A stretch of 64,000 bases of DNA from contig CAIPMU010000007.1 in the NCBI GenBank assembly GCA_903866275.1, positions 1 through 64,000 on the forward strand, read 5' to 3'. The notes under the pieces were generated by a model that saw only the letters and a program-made list of their open reading frames with translations, was not told the origin of the DNA and searched no databases. Of this stretch, positions 8,466 through 17,521 are shown piece after piece (the stretch's first letter is position 1; every line of letters starts with the position of its first letter). A program made the position numbers and the translations under genes. Source of the DNA: Vampirovibrio chlorellavorus. GTDB lineage: Bacteria > Cyanobacteriota > Vampirovibrionia > Vampirovibrionales > Vampirovibrionaceae.

Positions 8466-8502
8466 TTTCAGGCTGGCGGATTGGTTGTCAGTAGTCTTGC
8501 CC

Positions 8503-10404
8503 CTACTCTTTGATGTCGCCATGGCCCTTGGGTTGTTTGGATTTTCCGTTACCGTTGGTGTTAGCGCTGGTTTCTGGTTTTTCCAGCTCAAAAGGCACCG
8601 GGGATTCCATGATGACGCTGACAATGCGGGGGCCATCGGCTTCGGTGACCGTAAATTTCAAGTCTTCAAAGCTCACCTGATCATCCTGCTCCGGTTCTCG
8701 ACCCAGCGCCCCGAATACAAAGCCGCCCACCGTCTTGAAGTCATCGAAGGGAATGTTTAAATCGAGCTGCTCGTTGATGTCTTCAATTTCGCACTTCCCG
8801 TTCACCAGAACCCGGCTGGGCGTCAGGAAGGTGAGCATGGGCTCTTCCTCTTCGTGCTCATCCCAAATCTCGCCGATGATCTCTTCAATCACGTCTTCCA
8901 CGGTGACTAATCCGGCAAAGCCGCCATGTTCATCGGCCACCGCTGCCACCCGAATTTTATTGCGCTTGAAGTCTTCCAGCAGATCACTGATGGACTTATT
9001 TTCGGGATAAATATCAATCTCGCGCACCACCTCGGCCAGCGGCGTATGCAGCGCATCCTTGCGGATTTTTTCAAACACATCGCGGGCATGCACAATGCCC
9101 ACCAGATCATCCACGTTTTCCTTGTACACCGGGAACCGGGAATGACCCGTTTCAATGATTAAATCAGCCACTTCGCCCAAAGGGGTGTCAATTTCCACGC
9201 ATTCCACATCAATACGCGGAATCATAATGTCTTTCACCGTGCTTTCCGTAAAATCATAGACGTTCTTCAACAGAATCTCATCTCGAGCTTCCAGAACGCC
9301 TTCAGCGCGGCCCTGTTCAATCAGGGTATTGAACTTCTCGCCCCATTCAATCTCGGATTCATCGGCCAGCACTTCCACAAACACCTGGCTCACATGGCTA
9401 ATACGGTGCTGGATTTTATCCTTGATGCGCTCGGTCAGGTCATCCACATCTTTCACCTGAATGTAGGGATCGACCTTCACTTGCAAGTGAACGGTCAGCC
9501 CGGCCAGCCCGTGATCCACGGTCTTCAGATCCAGCACCTCGGACACCCCAAACAGGCTAGTCACCAACTCCCGAATGCGCATTTCTACTTTAGGCGACGC
9601 TGAGGTCTGGGTGAGAATGCCCCGATTATGCCGAAACAGGTAAATGGCCATCCCGAATAGCATCAGACCAATTAGGATAGAGGTCACCGCATCCGGCTGG
9701 TGCTTCATGCTTTCGGGTAACAAGCCCCACTGCACCCCGAAGTGCGACACACTGATGGCCCCTAGCGCCATGAGTGCACCCAGCAAAGCAATGTTGTCCT
9801 CGTAAAAGACAAACCGGGTGGTCGGACTAACCACATGCTTGATGTGCTGGAAAGATCGCGCAAAGGTCTGGAAAAAACCACCCGCCTCCACCTGAACTTC
9901 GGCCAGCACGGCCTGAGCCGCGCGTCGCACGGCCACCACTTCCATCATCACACTAAACAGCAAAATGCCCGCCGACAGCAGAAAGCCTTCGCTGGTGTCC
10001 ATCTGGGGCTGGGCATGCCGAAAATGCTGCACACCCTCAAAACAGGCGAGTCCGGCTGTTACAAACAGAAACACGCAAGCGGCCAGTGCCCACACGTTGG
10101 CTTCCAGGCCATACCCAAAGGGGTGAGTGCGATCGGGAGGACGCTGACTGAACTTGTTCCCCAGAATCAGGGCAATGCTGTTGGCCCCATCGCCAAAGGA
10201 GTGCAAACTCTCACTAAACACCGATGGGCTGCCCGTAAAGGTCCAGGCCAGCAGCTTTACACCCCCAATGACCACGTTCACCATAAAGGCAATCCACAAG
10301 GAAGATTCCGCATGCTGGTAGGCATGCTCTCGGGTGCCAATAAAGGTCGGGGGGCCCGCCGAATTGGCTAATGGGGTACTGCCTGGAGGTTCTATCGATT
10401 CCAT
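8503..10404 (-). CDS. CDF metal transporter fused to CorC (CBS + CorC_HlyC)
   Basis: A 633-aa protein joining two families usually encoded separately. Residues ~34-345 are a cation diffusion facilitator. The H68-x3-D72 pattern in SLHSFGDGANS and THPFGYG lie in the membrane part, with FYEDNIALLG replacing the usual HxxxD of helix 5, as in ZnT9-like branches. A cytosolic dimer domain spans about 270-345. Residues ~358-510 match CorC: LIEQGRAEGVLE, VKDIMIPR and two CBS repeats (GHSRFPVY; VEDVIEEIIGEIWDE). Residues ~523-602 form the transporter-associated CorC_HlyC domain. The N-terminal half should move divalent cations; the C-terminal half probably senses nucleotide or Mg2+/Co2+ status. The frame is continuous with no internal stop, so the fusion looks real. 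Confidence 0.88.
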   Translation of the reverse strand: MESIEPPGSTPLANSAGPPTFIGTREHAYQHAESSLWIAFMVNVVIGGVKLLAWTFTGSPSVFSESLHSFGDGANSIALILGNKFSQRPPDRTHPFGYGLEANVWALAACVFLFVTAGLACFEGVQHFRHAQPQMDTSEGFLLSAGILLFSVMMEVVAVRRAAQAVLAEVQVEAGGFFQTFARSFQHIKHVVSPTTRFVFYEDNIALLGALMALGAISVSHFGVQWGLLPESMKHQPDAVTSILIGLMLFGMAIYLFRHNRGILTQTSASPKVEMRIRELVTSLFGVSEVLDLKTVDHGLAGLTVHLQVKVDPYIQVKDVDDLTERIKDKIQHRISHVSQVFVEVLADESEIEWGEKFNTLIEQGRAEGVLEARDEILLKNVYDFTESTVKDIMIPRIDVECVEIDTPLGEVADLIIETGHSRFPVYKENVDDLVGIVHARDVFEKIRKDALHTPLAEVVREIDIYPENKSISDLLEDFKRNKIRVAAVADEHGGFAGLVTVEDVIEEIIGEIWDEHEEEEPMLTFLTPSRVLVNGKCEIEDINEQLDLNIPFDDFKTVGGFVFGALGREPEQDDQVSFEDLKFTVTEADGPRIVSVIMESPVPFELEKPETSANTNGNGKSKQPKGHGDIKE

Positions 10405-10603
10405 GAATCCGTGTAGTTTACTTCAAACGGTTCCGCTGTCCTGGTCAAAAAACAGCTTTATAAATTGGGTATCGGCCACACATCGAAAAACTTGAGCACT
10501 CAATTTTTCCGATCAACCAACCCAAGTTCTCATTATATCAAGCTTCCAAGGAAATAGCCCCTTTTTCCGGAACAGACTCGCCACCGGATACACCAAACCT
10601 GAT

Positions 10604-11029
10604 TTAACCCGACTCTGCGGCTTCAGGAGCAGGCTGAGCCTGCTCTGCAGGGGAAAGTGGCGGCGAAGCATCCATCACTGGCGGAGGCATGGATTCCGAC
10701 AAACTCATAGCAGACTCCTCCAGCACGTAAGGCTGAGGTGCCTCCACAACCGCCTGCGGTTTTTCCACCGGGGCTTTCGCAGAAACCTTCTTTTTTCGCT
10801 TACCCGTTGGCTTGGCCCAAATATCACCGATTATATATCCGATAAACCCGGCGGCAATGGCCCCACTCAGGCTCAAAAGCAGGGTTTCCAGCATTGCCAT
10901 CCCCGAAAACGTATCCGAGGCCATCTGGGTAAAGTCCTGGGGCTGAATCTGGCGGTAAAAACCAGGCAAAGCCGTCACCAGGAACACCGAAGTTCCACAC
11001 AGACCCGCCATTCTGACCGAGAGATTCAT
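10604..11029 (-). CDS. Hypothetical membrane protein next to flhA
   Basis: An unrecognised 141-aa protein with two hydrophobic segments (about residues 7-20 and 45-68), a basic patch KPTGKRKKK, then a Pro/Ala/Glu-rich tail that is probably disordered. ATG 11029 is preferred to the upstream start at 11101 because the extra N-terminal residues are polar and AAGGGAATGGG precedes 11029. It lies downstream of flhA on the same strand, 219 bases away, so it may be a late member of the flagellar transcript, but it resembles no flagellar protein that I know. Confidence 0.55.
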   Translation of the reverse strand: MNLSVRMAGLCGTSVFLVTALPGFYRQIQPQDFTQMASDTFSGMAMLETLLLSLSGAIAAGFIGYIIGDIWAKPTGKRKKKVSAKAPVEKPQAVVEAPQPYVLEESAMSLSESMPPPVMDASPPLSPAEQAQPAPEAAESG

Positions 11030-11247
11030 AACGACCCATTCCCTTTTTCTGGTTTCATCACTGGCAATGCTACAACCATTGAATTGGCTCTTACCCGTCA
11101 TCCATCGATTTAATTCATGCCTGAGACATTCAGCTATCTGACTTCATCATAAACAACCTGATTCAATAGCGGCTAGGGTTTAACCTTTCAAATCCTCCAT
11201 TCAATCGGGCATTCATTTCAAGGGCATGTTCTCCAACTAGATAAACA

Positions 11248-13365
11248 CTAGGCCAGCTGGGCCAAATCAACGCGTACCGAACCTACGGCCGTGGCTTTGA
11301 CGCTGGGGCCAATCTCATTGTAGGAAAGTACCGCAATTTGCGGCAGCATCCGCTCAATCAAGCGACGAAACGGCAAGCGCAAGCGCCCGTTACACAGAAT
11401 CACGGGCTGCACGCCCTGCGTGCTGATGACCCGCTCAATTTCCTCGTTCAGGGCGGCAAACAGCTTTTGGGTAAACACCGGCCCCAGAGCCAGCATTTGT
11501 CCGTCCTGAGTCAGGCCTTGGGCCACTTGCTCCTCCACAGCGGGATCCAGCGTAATCACCGGCAACTCGCCATTTTCCGGGTTTTGATGTTGCTTGCAAA
11601 TGCTGCGCGACAGCGCCATACGCACCTGCTCGGTGAGGTAATCCGTTTCCTTGTTCACGCGGGCATGGTAGCTGAGGGCTTCCAGAATGGAAACCATATC
11701 GCGGATGCACACTTTTTCTCGCAGCAGATTTTGGAGAATGAGGTGGATCTGAGCCTCGTTGAGCATCTCCGGCACTAAATCGCCCACCAAACTCTCGTTG
11801 GATTTTTTCACGTTGTTCAGCAAATTCTGCACATCGCTGCGGCTTAGAATATCGGCGGCGTTCTTTTTGATGACTTCCGTTAAATGGGTAGACACCACCG
11901 CCGAAGCACTCACCACGGTATAGCCGGCCAGTTCCGCACTTTCTTTTTCCTCGGCCTCAATCCACAGGGCGGGCAGACCAAAGGCAGGCTCTCGGGTTTC
12001 AATGCCATCAATGGGTTCCACCCCATCGGGATCCGTGCTCATAGCCAGCCATAAATCAGACACCACTTCCCCGGTTTCGATTGTGACGCCGCGCAGCTTA
12101 ATGTTGTACTGATTGGGGGCCAACTGCAGGTTATCCCGCACCCGCACCGAGGGCAGTACAAAGCCCAGTTCCAGCGCCATTTGACGCCGAATTTGAGAGA
12201 TGCGCTCCAGCAGATCGCCCCCGGCATCGGCTTCGATGAGGGGCACCAACCGATACCCGATCTCCAGCTCCATCATTTCCACTTGCAAGAGTTCCAGCAC
12301 GTTTTCCGTGGTGGCTTTTTTCTTGCCCTGAATGGCCTTGGCCTTTTTGTCTTCCAGCAGGGCCATTTCGGTCTCTTCCCGCTTGTTTTTCACCAACAGG
12401 AAACTACCACCCACCGCCAAGGCGCCAATGGTTAAAAAAGGCAGGTTGGGCAAGCCGGGCACCATGCCCATCACCAGCATGAGACTACCCATAATGGCCA
12501 TGACCTTGGGATTCTGAAACATTTGCCCGCCGATTTCATCGCCCAGCGACTGATCAGAATCGTTCACGCGCGTGACCAGAATACCCGTGGCCGCCGAGAT
12601 AATGAGGGCAGGCATTTGAGAAACCAGACCGTCCCCGACGGAGAGCGTGGTAAAGGTAGCGGCGGCCTGCGCCAAGGGCATGCCCATCTGCATCACCCCG
12701 ATGATTAAACCACCCACCACGTTGATGACCGTAATAATAATGGCTGCAATGGCGTCGCCTTTGACAAACTTGCTGGCACCGTCCATGGTGCCGTAAAAAT
12801 CCGCTTCCCGCTGAATGGTTTGGCGGCGGTGCTTGGCCGTTTTCTCATCGATCATGCCCGCGTTCAAATCGGCATCAATGCTCAACTGTTTACCCGGCAT
12901 GGCATCCAAGGTAAACCGCGCAGCCACTTCGGAAACGCGGCCCGCGCCGTTGGTGATAACGATAAAGTTGATGATCACCAGAATGATGAAAATCAGCATA
13001 CCCACGACGTAATTGCCGCCAATCACGAAGTTCCCGAAAGCATGCACCACCTGCCCGGCATCCCCGTAGAGCAGAATTAAGCGGGTGGTACTGACATTCA
13101 AGCCCAATCGGAACAACGTGGCAAACAGCAAAATAGTTGGGAAAGTCGAATATTGCAAGGGTTCCCGTGTGTACAGCGTCACCAGCAAAATCGTGACCGA
13201 TAGCGCGATGTTCATGGTCAGCAGCACATCCAGCAGGAAGGGCGGCAACGGAATGAGCATCATGGTGACCACCAGCACGATGCCCACAGCCAACAGCACA
13301 TCGTTGTGCTTCATCAACTGCTGCCAGCTCAGCATGGGGATTTTCTTTTCGGTGGGCGCGCTCAT
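11248..13365 (-). CDS. flhA: Flagellar export gate protein FlhA
   Basis: A 705-aa inner-membrane protein of the flagellar type III export gate. About eight N-terminal helices are present, with the conserved FHIPEP-region features: DAMPGKQLSIDADLNAG, then a cytosolic loop and READFYGTMDGASKFVKGDA. The large cytosolic domain, from about residue 335, binds export chaperones and ends with a C-terminal GSVRVDLAQLA. The start ATG overlaps the flhB stop by 4 bases (ATGA), indicating translational coupling. Length is normal for the family. It acts with FlhB, FliP, FliQ and FliR, all encoded just upstream. Confidence 0.97.
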   Translation of the reverse strand: MSAPTEKKIPMLSWQQLMKHNDVLLAVGIVLVVTMMLIPLPPFLLDVLLTMNIALSVTILLVTLYTREPLQYSTFPTILLFATLFRLGLNVSTTRLILLYGDAGQVVHAFGNFVIGGNYVVGMLIFIILVIINFIVITNGAGRVSEVAARFTLDAMPGKQLSIDADLNAGMIDEKTAKHRRQTIQREADFYGTMDGASKFVKGDAIAAIIITVINVVGGLIIGVMQMGMPLAQAAATFTTLSVGDGLVSQMPALIISAATGILVTRVNDSDQSLGDEIGGQMFQNPKVMAIMGSLMLVMGMVPGLPNLPFLTIGALAVGGSFLLVKNKREETEMALLEDKKAKAIQGKKKATTENVLELLQVEMMELEIGYRLVPLIEADAGGDLLERISQIRRQMALELGFVLPSVRVRDNLQLAPNQYNIKLRGVTIETGEVVSDLWLAMSTDPDGVEPIDGIETREPAFGLPALWIEAEEKESAELAGYTVVSASAVVSTHLTEVIKKNAADILSRSDVQNLLNNVKKSNESLVGDLVPEMLNEAQIHLILQNLLREKVCIRDMVSILEALSYHARVNKETDYLTEQVRMALSRSICKQHQNPENGELPVITLDPAVEEQVAQGLTQDGQMLALGPVFTQKLFAALNEEIERVISTQGVQPVILCNGRLRLPFRRLIERMLPQIAVLSYNEIGPSVKATAVGSVRVDLAQLA

Positions 13366-14510
13366 GCGTCACCGCCTTCTAACAGTTTTGAGCTGCGATT
13401 CTTTTTGGCCGCATGATCGGCGGCGCGCTTTTGGGCCGCCAGACGACGACCCTTATTGGTGGAAAACACAAAGGCCAGCACCTCGGCGACGGCCACAAAC
13501 AATTCAGGCGGAATCATGGCTTCCACTTCCACCACGGGATACAGCGAGCGGGCCAGGGGCTTGTTCTCCACCATCGGCACGTTATTTTCGCGGGCAATTT
13601 CTTTAATCTTTTGGGCGAAAATATCCTTGCCCTTGGCCACCACCACGGGGGCAGGCGCAATATCGGGATCATATTTCAGCGCAATGGCGTAGTGGGTCGG
13701 GTTAGTGATCACCACATCAGCCGTGGGCACGGCGGCCAACTGACGGGTTTTGGCCATCTTCATGCCCATCTGCTTGATGCGGCTTTTCATCATCGGATCC
13801 CCGTCCGAGTTGCGACGCTCGTCTTTAATATCCTGACGGCTCATGCGCAGTTGCTTTTCAAACTCCCAGGCCTGATACCGCCAATCGATCAAGCCCGCCA
13901 GCAAAAACAGAATGCAGGACCATTGGGCAATCTCACCCACCACCTTGAGAATAGCTACCCAGGCCACGGGCACTTCCAGCGCGCCCAGCGTCATCAGTTC
14001 CTGCCAATGATTATGAATAATGATGGAACCCGAGCCGCCGATAATGCTCATTTTCAGCAAAGCCTTGCCCACTTCCACCAGAGAACGGGTCGACCACAGG
14101 CGCTTGAACCCGTTCAGGGGATTAATTTTATCCAGCTTGGGAAAGATGGCCTGAATGGAGAACATGGGCCGCACCTGCACCAGATTGGACAGCACACCCG
14201 CCACCAACACGGTCAGCATCATGGGCATCATCAGGAACACCATCGATTGAATGGTGCTGGACATGAGCACGTTAAAATTATCGAGCGATAACGGCCGCAG
14301 GGCCACCGGACTGCTCAACACCTTGGTAAAGGTGTATTTCATCTGCCCGTACATGCTGGAAATAGTGTAGGGACCGGCATACGACATGATCCACGCAGCG
14401 GCCATCAGGGCCACGGCCCCGTTAAAATCGCTGCTTTTGGCCACCTGGCCTTTTTCTCGCGCATCGGAGTAGCGCTTGGCTGTTGGCTTTTCTGTTTTTT
14501 CACCGGCCAT
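13362..14510 (-). CDS. flhB: Flagellar export switch protein FlhB
   Basis: A 382-aa inner-membrane component of the flagellar export apparatus that switches substrate from rod/hook to filament proteins. The N-terminus has KTEKPTAKRYSDAREKGQVA, four membrane helices, then a cytosolic domain with the self-cleaving NPTH motif in VVITNPTHYAIALKY near residue 270. The basic C-terminal tail (RAADHAAKKNRSSK) is longer than usual. The upstream neighbour fliR ends 14 bases before its start, and flhA overlaps its end by 4 bases. Confidence 0.97.
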   Translation of the reverse strand: MAGEKTEKPTAKRYSDAREKGQVAKSSDFNGAVALMAAAWIMSYAGPYTISSMYGQMKYTFTKVLSSPVALRPLSLDNFNVLMSSTIQSMVFLMMPMMLTVLVAGVLSNLVQVRPMFSIQAIFPKLDKINPLNGFKRLWSTRSLVEVGKALLKMSIIGGSGSIIIHNHWQELMTLGALEVPVAWVAILKVVGEIAQWSCILFLLAGLIDWRYQAWEFEKQLRMSRQDIKDERRNSDGDPMMKSRIKQMGMKMAKTRQLAAVPTADVVITNPTHYAIALKYDPDIAPAPVVVAKGKDIFAQKIKEIARENNVPMVENKPLARSLYPVVEVEAMIPPELFVAVAEVLAFVFSTNKGRRLAAQKRAADHAAKKNRSSKLLEGGDA

Positions 14511-14524
14511 TTAGCACACCTCCG

Positions 14525-15310
14525 TCAGGTCTTGTACAGGCCCAGCAGGACCTGCACCAAATGCGCGTAATGATCGCCCAAGAGTGCCCCCAGATAGGGC
14601 AAGCCCACCAGAATGGCCAGCAAACCGATCAGCACTTTCAAGGGCATGGCCACCATAAACACGTTCATCTGGGGCATAACCTTGGCTACAAAGCTGAGGG
14701 CAATTTCGGTGGCCAGCAACAGCCCCATCAGCGGCGCGCCCACCACAAGCGACATGATAAACATATCGCTGGTCAGCTTGATAAACCGTTCCGCCATCAG
14801 TCCCCCGGTGAGTTGGCCTTCACCAATGAAATGCCCCAACGGGATAAAATTGAAACTGCGCTCCAGTCCCATAATCAGGCCATGATGAATGTTCAGGGAT
14901 AAAAAGAGCAGTGCGGCAAAGTAGAAGAAAAACTGTCCGACAATAGGCGACTGGGTCTGCGTGACTGGATCCAGCATGTTGGCCACCGATAGGCCCATCT
15001 GCATGCTGACGTATTCCCCGGCCATTTGCAGGGCCATAAAAATTAAATTGACGGTATAGCCCAATAACAACCCAATGATGGTTTCCTGAATGGCCATTAA
15101 GGCAAATTGAATGAGATCCTTGGGCACCACCAAATGAGTGGCATGCAACGGAAATAGAATCAAGGCAAAGCCTAGGGCCATGCCAATTTTGGCTTGAGAG
15201 GGGATATTGCGCATACTAAACAGCGGCGCGCTGAGCATCATACCGCTAATGCGAAACAGCACCAGCAGAAAGGCGATCACCACGTTCACGGTTAGCAGGC
15301 TTAAATCCAA
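14525..15310 (-). CDS. fliR: Flagellar export gate protein FliR
   Basis: A 261-aa protein with six predicted membrane helices, part of the FliPQR core that forms the export gate in the flagellar basal body. Conserved FliR features include FRISGMMLSAPLF near residue 20, a central AGEYVSMQMGLSVANMLDP stretch, and a C-terminal LGLLAILVGLPYLG-like helix. It starts 80 bases after fliQ ends and is followed by flhB after 14 bases. Confidence 0.95.
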   Translation of the reverse strand: MDLSLLTVNVVIAFLLVLFRISGMMLSAPLFSMRNIPSQAKIGMALGFALILFPLHATHLVVPKDLIQFALMAIQETIIGLLLGYTVNLIFMALQMAGEYVSMQMGLSVANMLDPVTQTQSPIVGQFFFYFAALLFLSLNIHHGLIMGLERSFNFIPLGHFIGEGQLTGGLMAERFIKLTSDMFIMSLVVGAPLMGLLLATEIALSFVAKVMPQMNVFMVAMPLKVLIGLLAILVGLPYLGALLGDHYAHLVQVLLGLYKT

Positions 15311-15390
15311 GCGGGGGGAATCTCCAGAATTAGGGCCGATTGAACGGCTTCATTTGAGCAATAACAACAGTTTGAGCTTTAAAAAACGGA

Positions 15391-15672
15391 TTATTTTTTG
15401 GGGGCTTGAGCCACTTCAATGAGTTGCGTAAACACGCGCTGAGAGTAGCCCACAATCATCTGGGTCATCCAGGGGCCAGCCAGCACCAGCACCAAAAAGG
15501 TGGCCAGCAGCTTGGGCACAAAGGTCAGGGTTGATTCCTGAATTTGCGTGACCGCCTGAAAGATGGAGATGGCCAGACCCACCACCAGATTGACGATCAG
15601 CAAGGGTGCGGACAGTAAAATCACCAGCCACACCGCATTTTGCAGTAAATCGATAAACGCCGCTTCGCTCAT
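15391..15672 (-). CDS. fliQ: Flagellar export gate protein FliQ
   Basis: A 93-aa protein with two hydrophobic hairpin helices, typical of FliQ. The sequence includes APLLIVNLVVGLAISIFQAV and TQIQESTLTFVPKLLA, the family hallmark, and GPWMTQMIVGYSQRVF at the end. It sits between fliP (15 bases upstream) and fliR, as in many flagellar operons. In the assembled gate four copies wrap the FliP/FliR core. Confidence 0.96.
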   Translation of the reverse strand: MSEAAFIDLLQNAVWLVILLSAPLLIVNLVVGLAISIFQAVTQIQESTLTFVPKLLATFLVLVLAGPWMTQMIVGYSQRVFTQLIEVAQAPKK

Positions 15673-15687
15673 GCGCGATCCTCTCTT

Positions 15688-16503
15688 CTAGCCAAAACCG
15701 GCTACCAGCGATTGTGAAATCAGATGCCAGCCATCCACCAGCACGAAAAGCACCAGCTTGAAGGGCAGCGAAATAGAGGTCGGCGGCAGGAAGAGCATCC
15801 CCATGGACACCAGAATGCTGGAGACCACCATATCGATAATCAAAAAGGGCAAAAAGATGATAAAGCCCAACTGAAACGCCGTTTTCAGCTCGCTGATGGT
15901 AAACGAGGGCAGCAACACGTAAGTTGGTACATCACCGCGATTTTTGGGCTTTTTCAGCTTGGCGAGACTCATGAACAGCTCCAGATCCTTGGGGGCGGTT
16001 TGCTTGAACATAAAGGTTCGCAGAGGGGTCATGGCCTTGGTCAGGGCGGCCTCCTGGGTCATCGCGCCGGTGAAGTAGGGCTTGAAAGCCTCACTATTCA
16101 TCTGGTTAAACGTGGGGGACATCACAAAGAAGGTCAGAATCAGGGATAGCCCAATAATCACCTGACTGGGTGGCAACTGGGGTGTGCCGATGGCTTGCCG
16201 CACCAGAGAGAGCACAATCACAATGCGGGTGAACGCCGTGCCCATGATGAGAATGGCCGGTGCCAGTGTCAGCACGGTCATCATCACCAGAATTTGCAGG
16301 CCCTTGCTCACTTCCTGCGGGTTGGTCGCCGAGCCCACTTTCACATCCAGCGTGGGCAAGCCCACTTCAGCCGCAGCATGCGGCATCCCCCACACGGCCA
16401 TGGCCAGACCCGCAAGGCCCAGCAGCACAAAAGCCACGCTTTTCCAGTTCGTCCCGTTCGCTGTCATCCACGCACGACGGGTTTGAATCCCTGTTCCCTG
16501 CAT
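15688..16503 (-). CDS. fliP: Flagellar export gate protein FliP
   Basis: A 271-aa inner-membrane protein, founder of the FliPQR export gate. The N-terminal extension (about 70 residues, with an hydrophobic signal-like helix and an AAAEVG segment that could be a cleavage region) precedes LTLAPAILIMGTAFTRIVIV, FVMSPTFNQMNSEA and the C-terminal LLPSFTISELKTAFQLGF and FLIIDMVVSSILVSMGM blocks of FliP. ATG 16503 is preceded by GGAG 8 bases away. That ribosome-binding site lies in the 3' arm of a long inverted repeat (16506-16553), so translation may be controlled by RNA folding. It is the first gene of the fliPQR-flhBA operon. Confidence 0.96.
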   Translation of the reverse strand: MQGTGIQTRRAWMTANGTNWKSVAFVLLGLAGLAMAVWGMPHAAAEVGLPTLDVKVGSATNPQEVSKGLQILVMMTVLTLAPAILIMGTAFTRIVIVLSLVRQAIGTPQLPPSQVIIGLSLILTFFVMSPTFNQMNSEAFKPYFTGAMTQEAALTKAMTPLRTFMFKQTAPKDLELFMSLAKLKKPKNRGDVPTYVLLPSFTISELKTAFQLGFIIFLPFLIIDMVVSSILVSMGMLFLPPTSISLPFKLVLFVLVDGWHLISQSLVAGFG

Positions 16504-16560
16504 TGGGAAAACTCCACAAATTCACCACTGTCCTCCATATTATGGAGTTTTCCACCCACC
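16501..16560 (-). promoter_or_regulatory. Possible RNA switch over the fliP ribosome-binding site
   Basis: In the minus-strand RNA, GGAAAACTCCA (16516-16506 side: the copy at 16553-16543 reads this way) can pair with TGGAGTTTTCC (16516-16506), an 11-bp perfect stem that hides the GGAG ribosome-binding site 8 bases before the fliP ATG. The CTCCA of the first arm can instead pair with the adjacent TATGGAG (16539-16533), forming CTCCATA-A-TATGGAG and freeing the GGAG. The two folds exclude each other. This is seen in sequence; regulation is inference. Confidence 0.5.
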
Positions 16561-16686
16561 CGAACATCATCCAAACAGTGGAGAGCAGAGCCTCAGTTCT
16601 ATCCAGTTGCGGGGCTGTCAGGATTGAGCAAAATGGGGCGATGGCCCTCCCGGCATCTATTTTTGTTACAATCCCTGTTTTTCCCC

Positions 16687-16713
16687 TCAAGTAATGACGC
16701 GGTCAACCGATAA
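16687..16713 (+). promoter_or_regulatory. Sigma-28-type promoter for pilin-like gene 2
   Basis: TCAAGTAA (16687-16694), 11 bases, ACCGATAA (16706-16713). The -10 box differs from the sigma-28 consensus GCCGATAA at one base. Spacing is exactly that of the other three pilin-like genes. Confidence 0.7.
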
Positions 16714-16778
16714 GACACCATAGAATAGTGTTATCGAGCCAAAGGTTCCAAAGGCTGTTTGACACAAGGAGCGGTTTA

Positions 16779-16793
16779 ATGTACCCCCCCCCC
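16779..16793 (+). repeat. C10 tract after start codon, out of frame with pilin-like gene 2
   Basis: AAGGAG lies 8 bases before ATG 16779, the best ribosome-binding site in the region, and ATG-TA is followed by ten C (16784-16793). Read from this ATG, the frame ends at 16931 and misses the pilin frame. Nine or twelve C would put the ATG in frame with the whole pilin-like sequence. The matching tract in gene 4 (49152) is in frame. This looks like a slipped-strand phase switch in the OFF position, or a base-count error in the assembly. Confidence 0.6.
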
Positions 16794-16824
16794 GAAATCT
16801 CCAACCCCCCGAGCATTGCTCACC

Positions 16825-17514
16825 ATGCCCGTATGGTTTGCGTGCTGCACTACATTGTGTCTCAAGCCGTCACCCTGGCTGTCTCAAAAAGCCATACAGC
16901 ATTTGGGCTGGCTGCCCTCGGCTTGCCATAAACGCGCCCTCGGCGGTTTTACCCTGGCCGAGCTATTGATTTGCATCGCCATTCTAGGGGTAATTGCCGT
17001 CTTCACCATTCCTAAAATTATTACGACTCAGCAAAATCAAAGTTACACTGCGTTTGTCAAAGAATCCACAAGCATCCTGACTGGGGCATACACTAAGGCA
17101 AATTTTGATGGCATTGTGACCAGTAGCACTAAACTGACCGATCTGACGCCGTATATGAATTATGTTCAACTCAAAACCATTGGCACAATTGATGATATTT
17201 ATAGATTCGCTACGCTTAGTTGCAGCAGTACTTCTCCTTGTATCAAACTTCATAATGGCAGTACTTTGTTTTTTACAAGCAATGCTTTTGGTGGCACTGG
17301 CGCCAGCAACGCACTGTATTATAAAATCGACCCGGATGGTGTTGTTACGGACGGTACCACCAATGGCCCTGGGAAATCACTGGCATTATTTTTATATTAC
17401 AGCGGCAAAATAACCGATTATGGCAATATTAATCCAGGTACTACGGATTCAGTTGTTCCATTCGGCTATAATCCATCACCTGCTTATACCCCGCCTTGGT
17501 TCAGTGGCTGGTAA
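16825..17514 (+). CDS. Type IV pilin-like protein, paralogue 2 (possibly phase OFF)
   Basis: About 229 aa from ATG 16825, with a TTG alternative at 16816. The prepilin signal is GGFTLAELLICIAILGVIAV, so cleavage is expected after G41. The long leader shares LKPSP, LGWLP and CHKR blocks with paralogue 1. The mature part has SCSSTSPCIKLHNG, a KIDPDGVVTDGTTNGPGK block and the end PPWFSGW, as in the other paralogues. The better start by ribosome-binding site, ATG 16779, is out of frame because of the C10 tract, so full expression may require tract slippage. It lies divergent from the fliP operon and has its own sigma-28-type promoter. Confidence 0.75.
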   Translation: MPVWFACCTTLCLKPSPWLSQKAIQHLGWLPSACHKRALGGFTLAELLICIAILGVIAVFTIPKIITTQQNQSYTAFVKESTSILTGAYTKANFDGIVTSSTKLTDLTPYMNYVQLKTIGTIDDIYRFATLSCSSTSPCIKLHNGSTLFFTSNAFGGTGASNALYYKIDPDGVVTDGTTNGPGKSLALFLYYSGKITDYGNINPGTTDSVVPFGYNPSPAYTPPWFSGW

Positions 17515-17521
17515 ATAGAAA

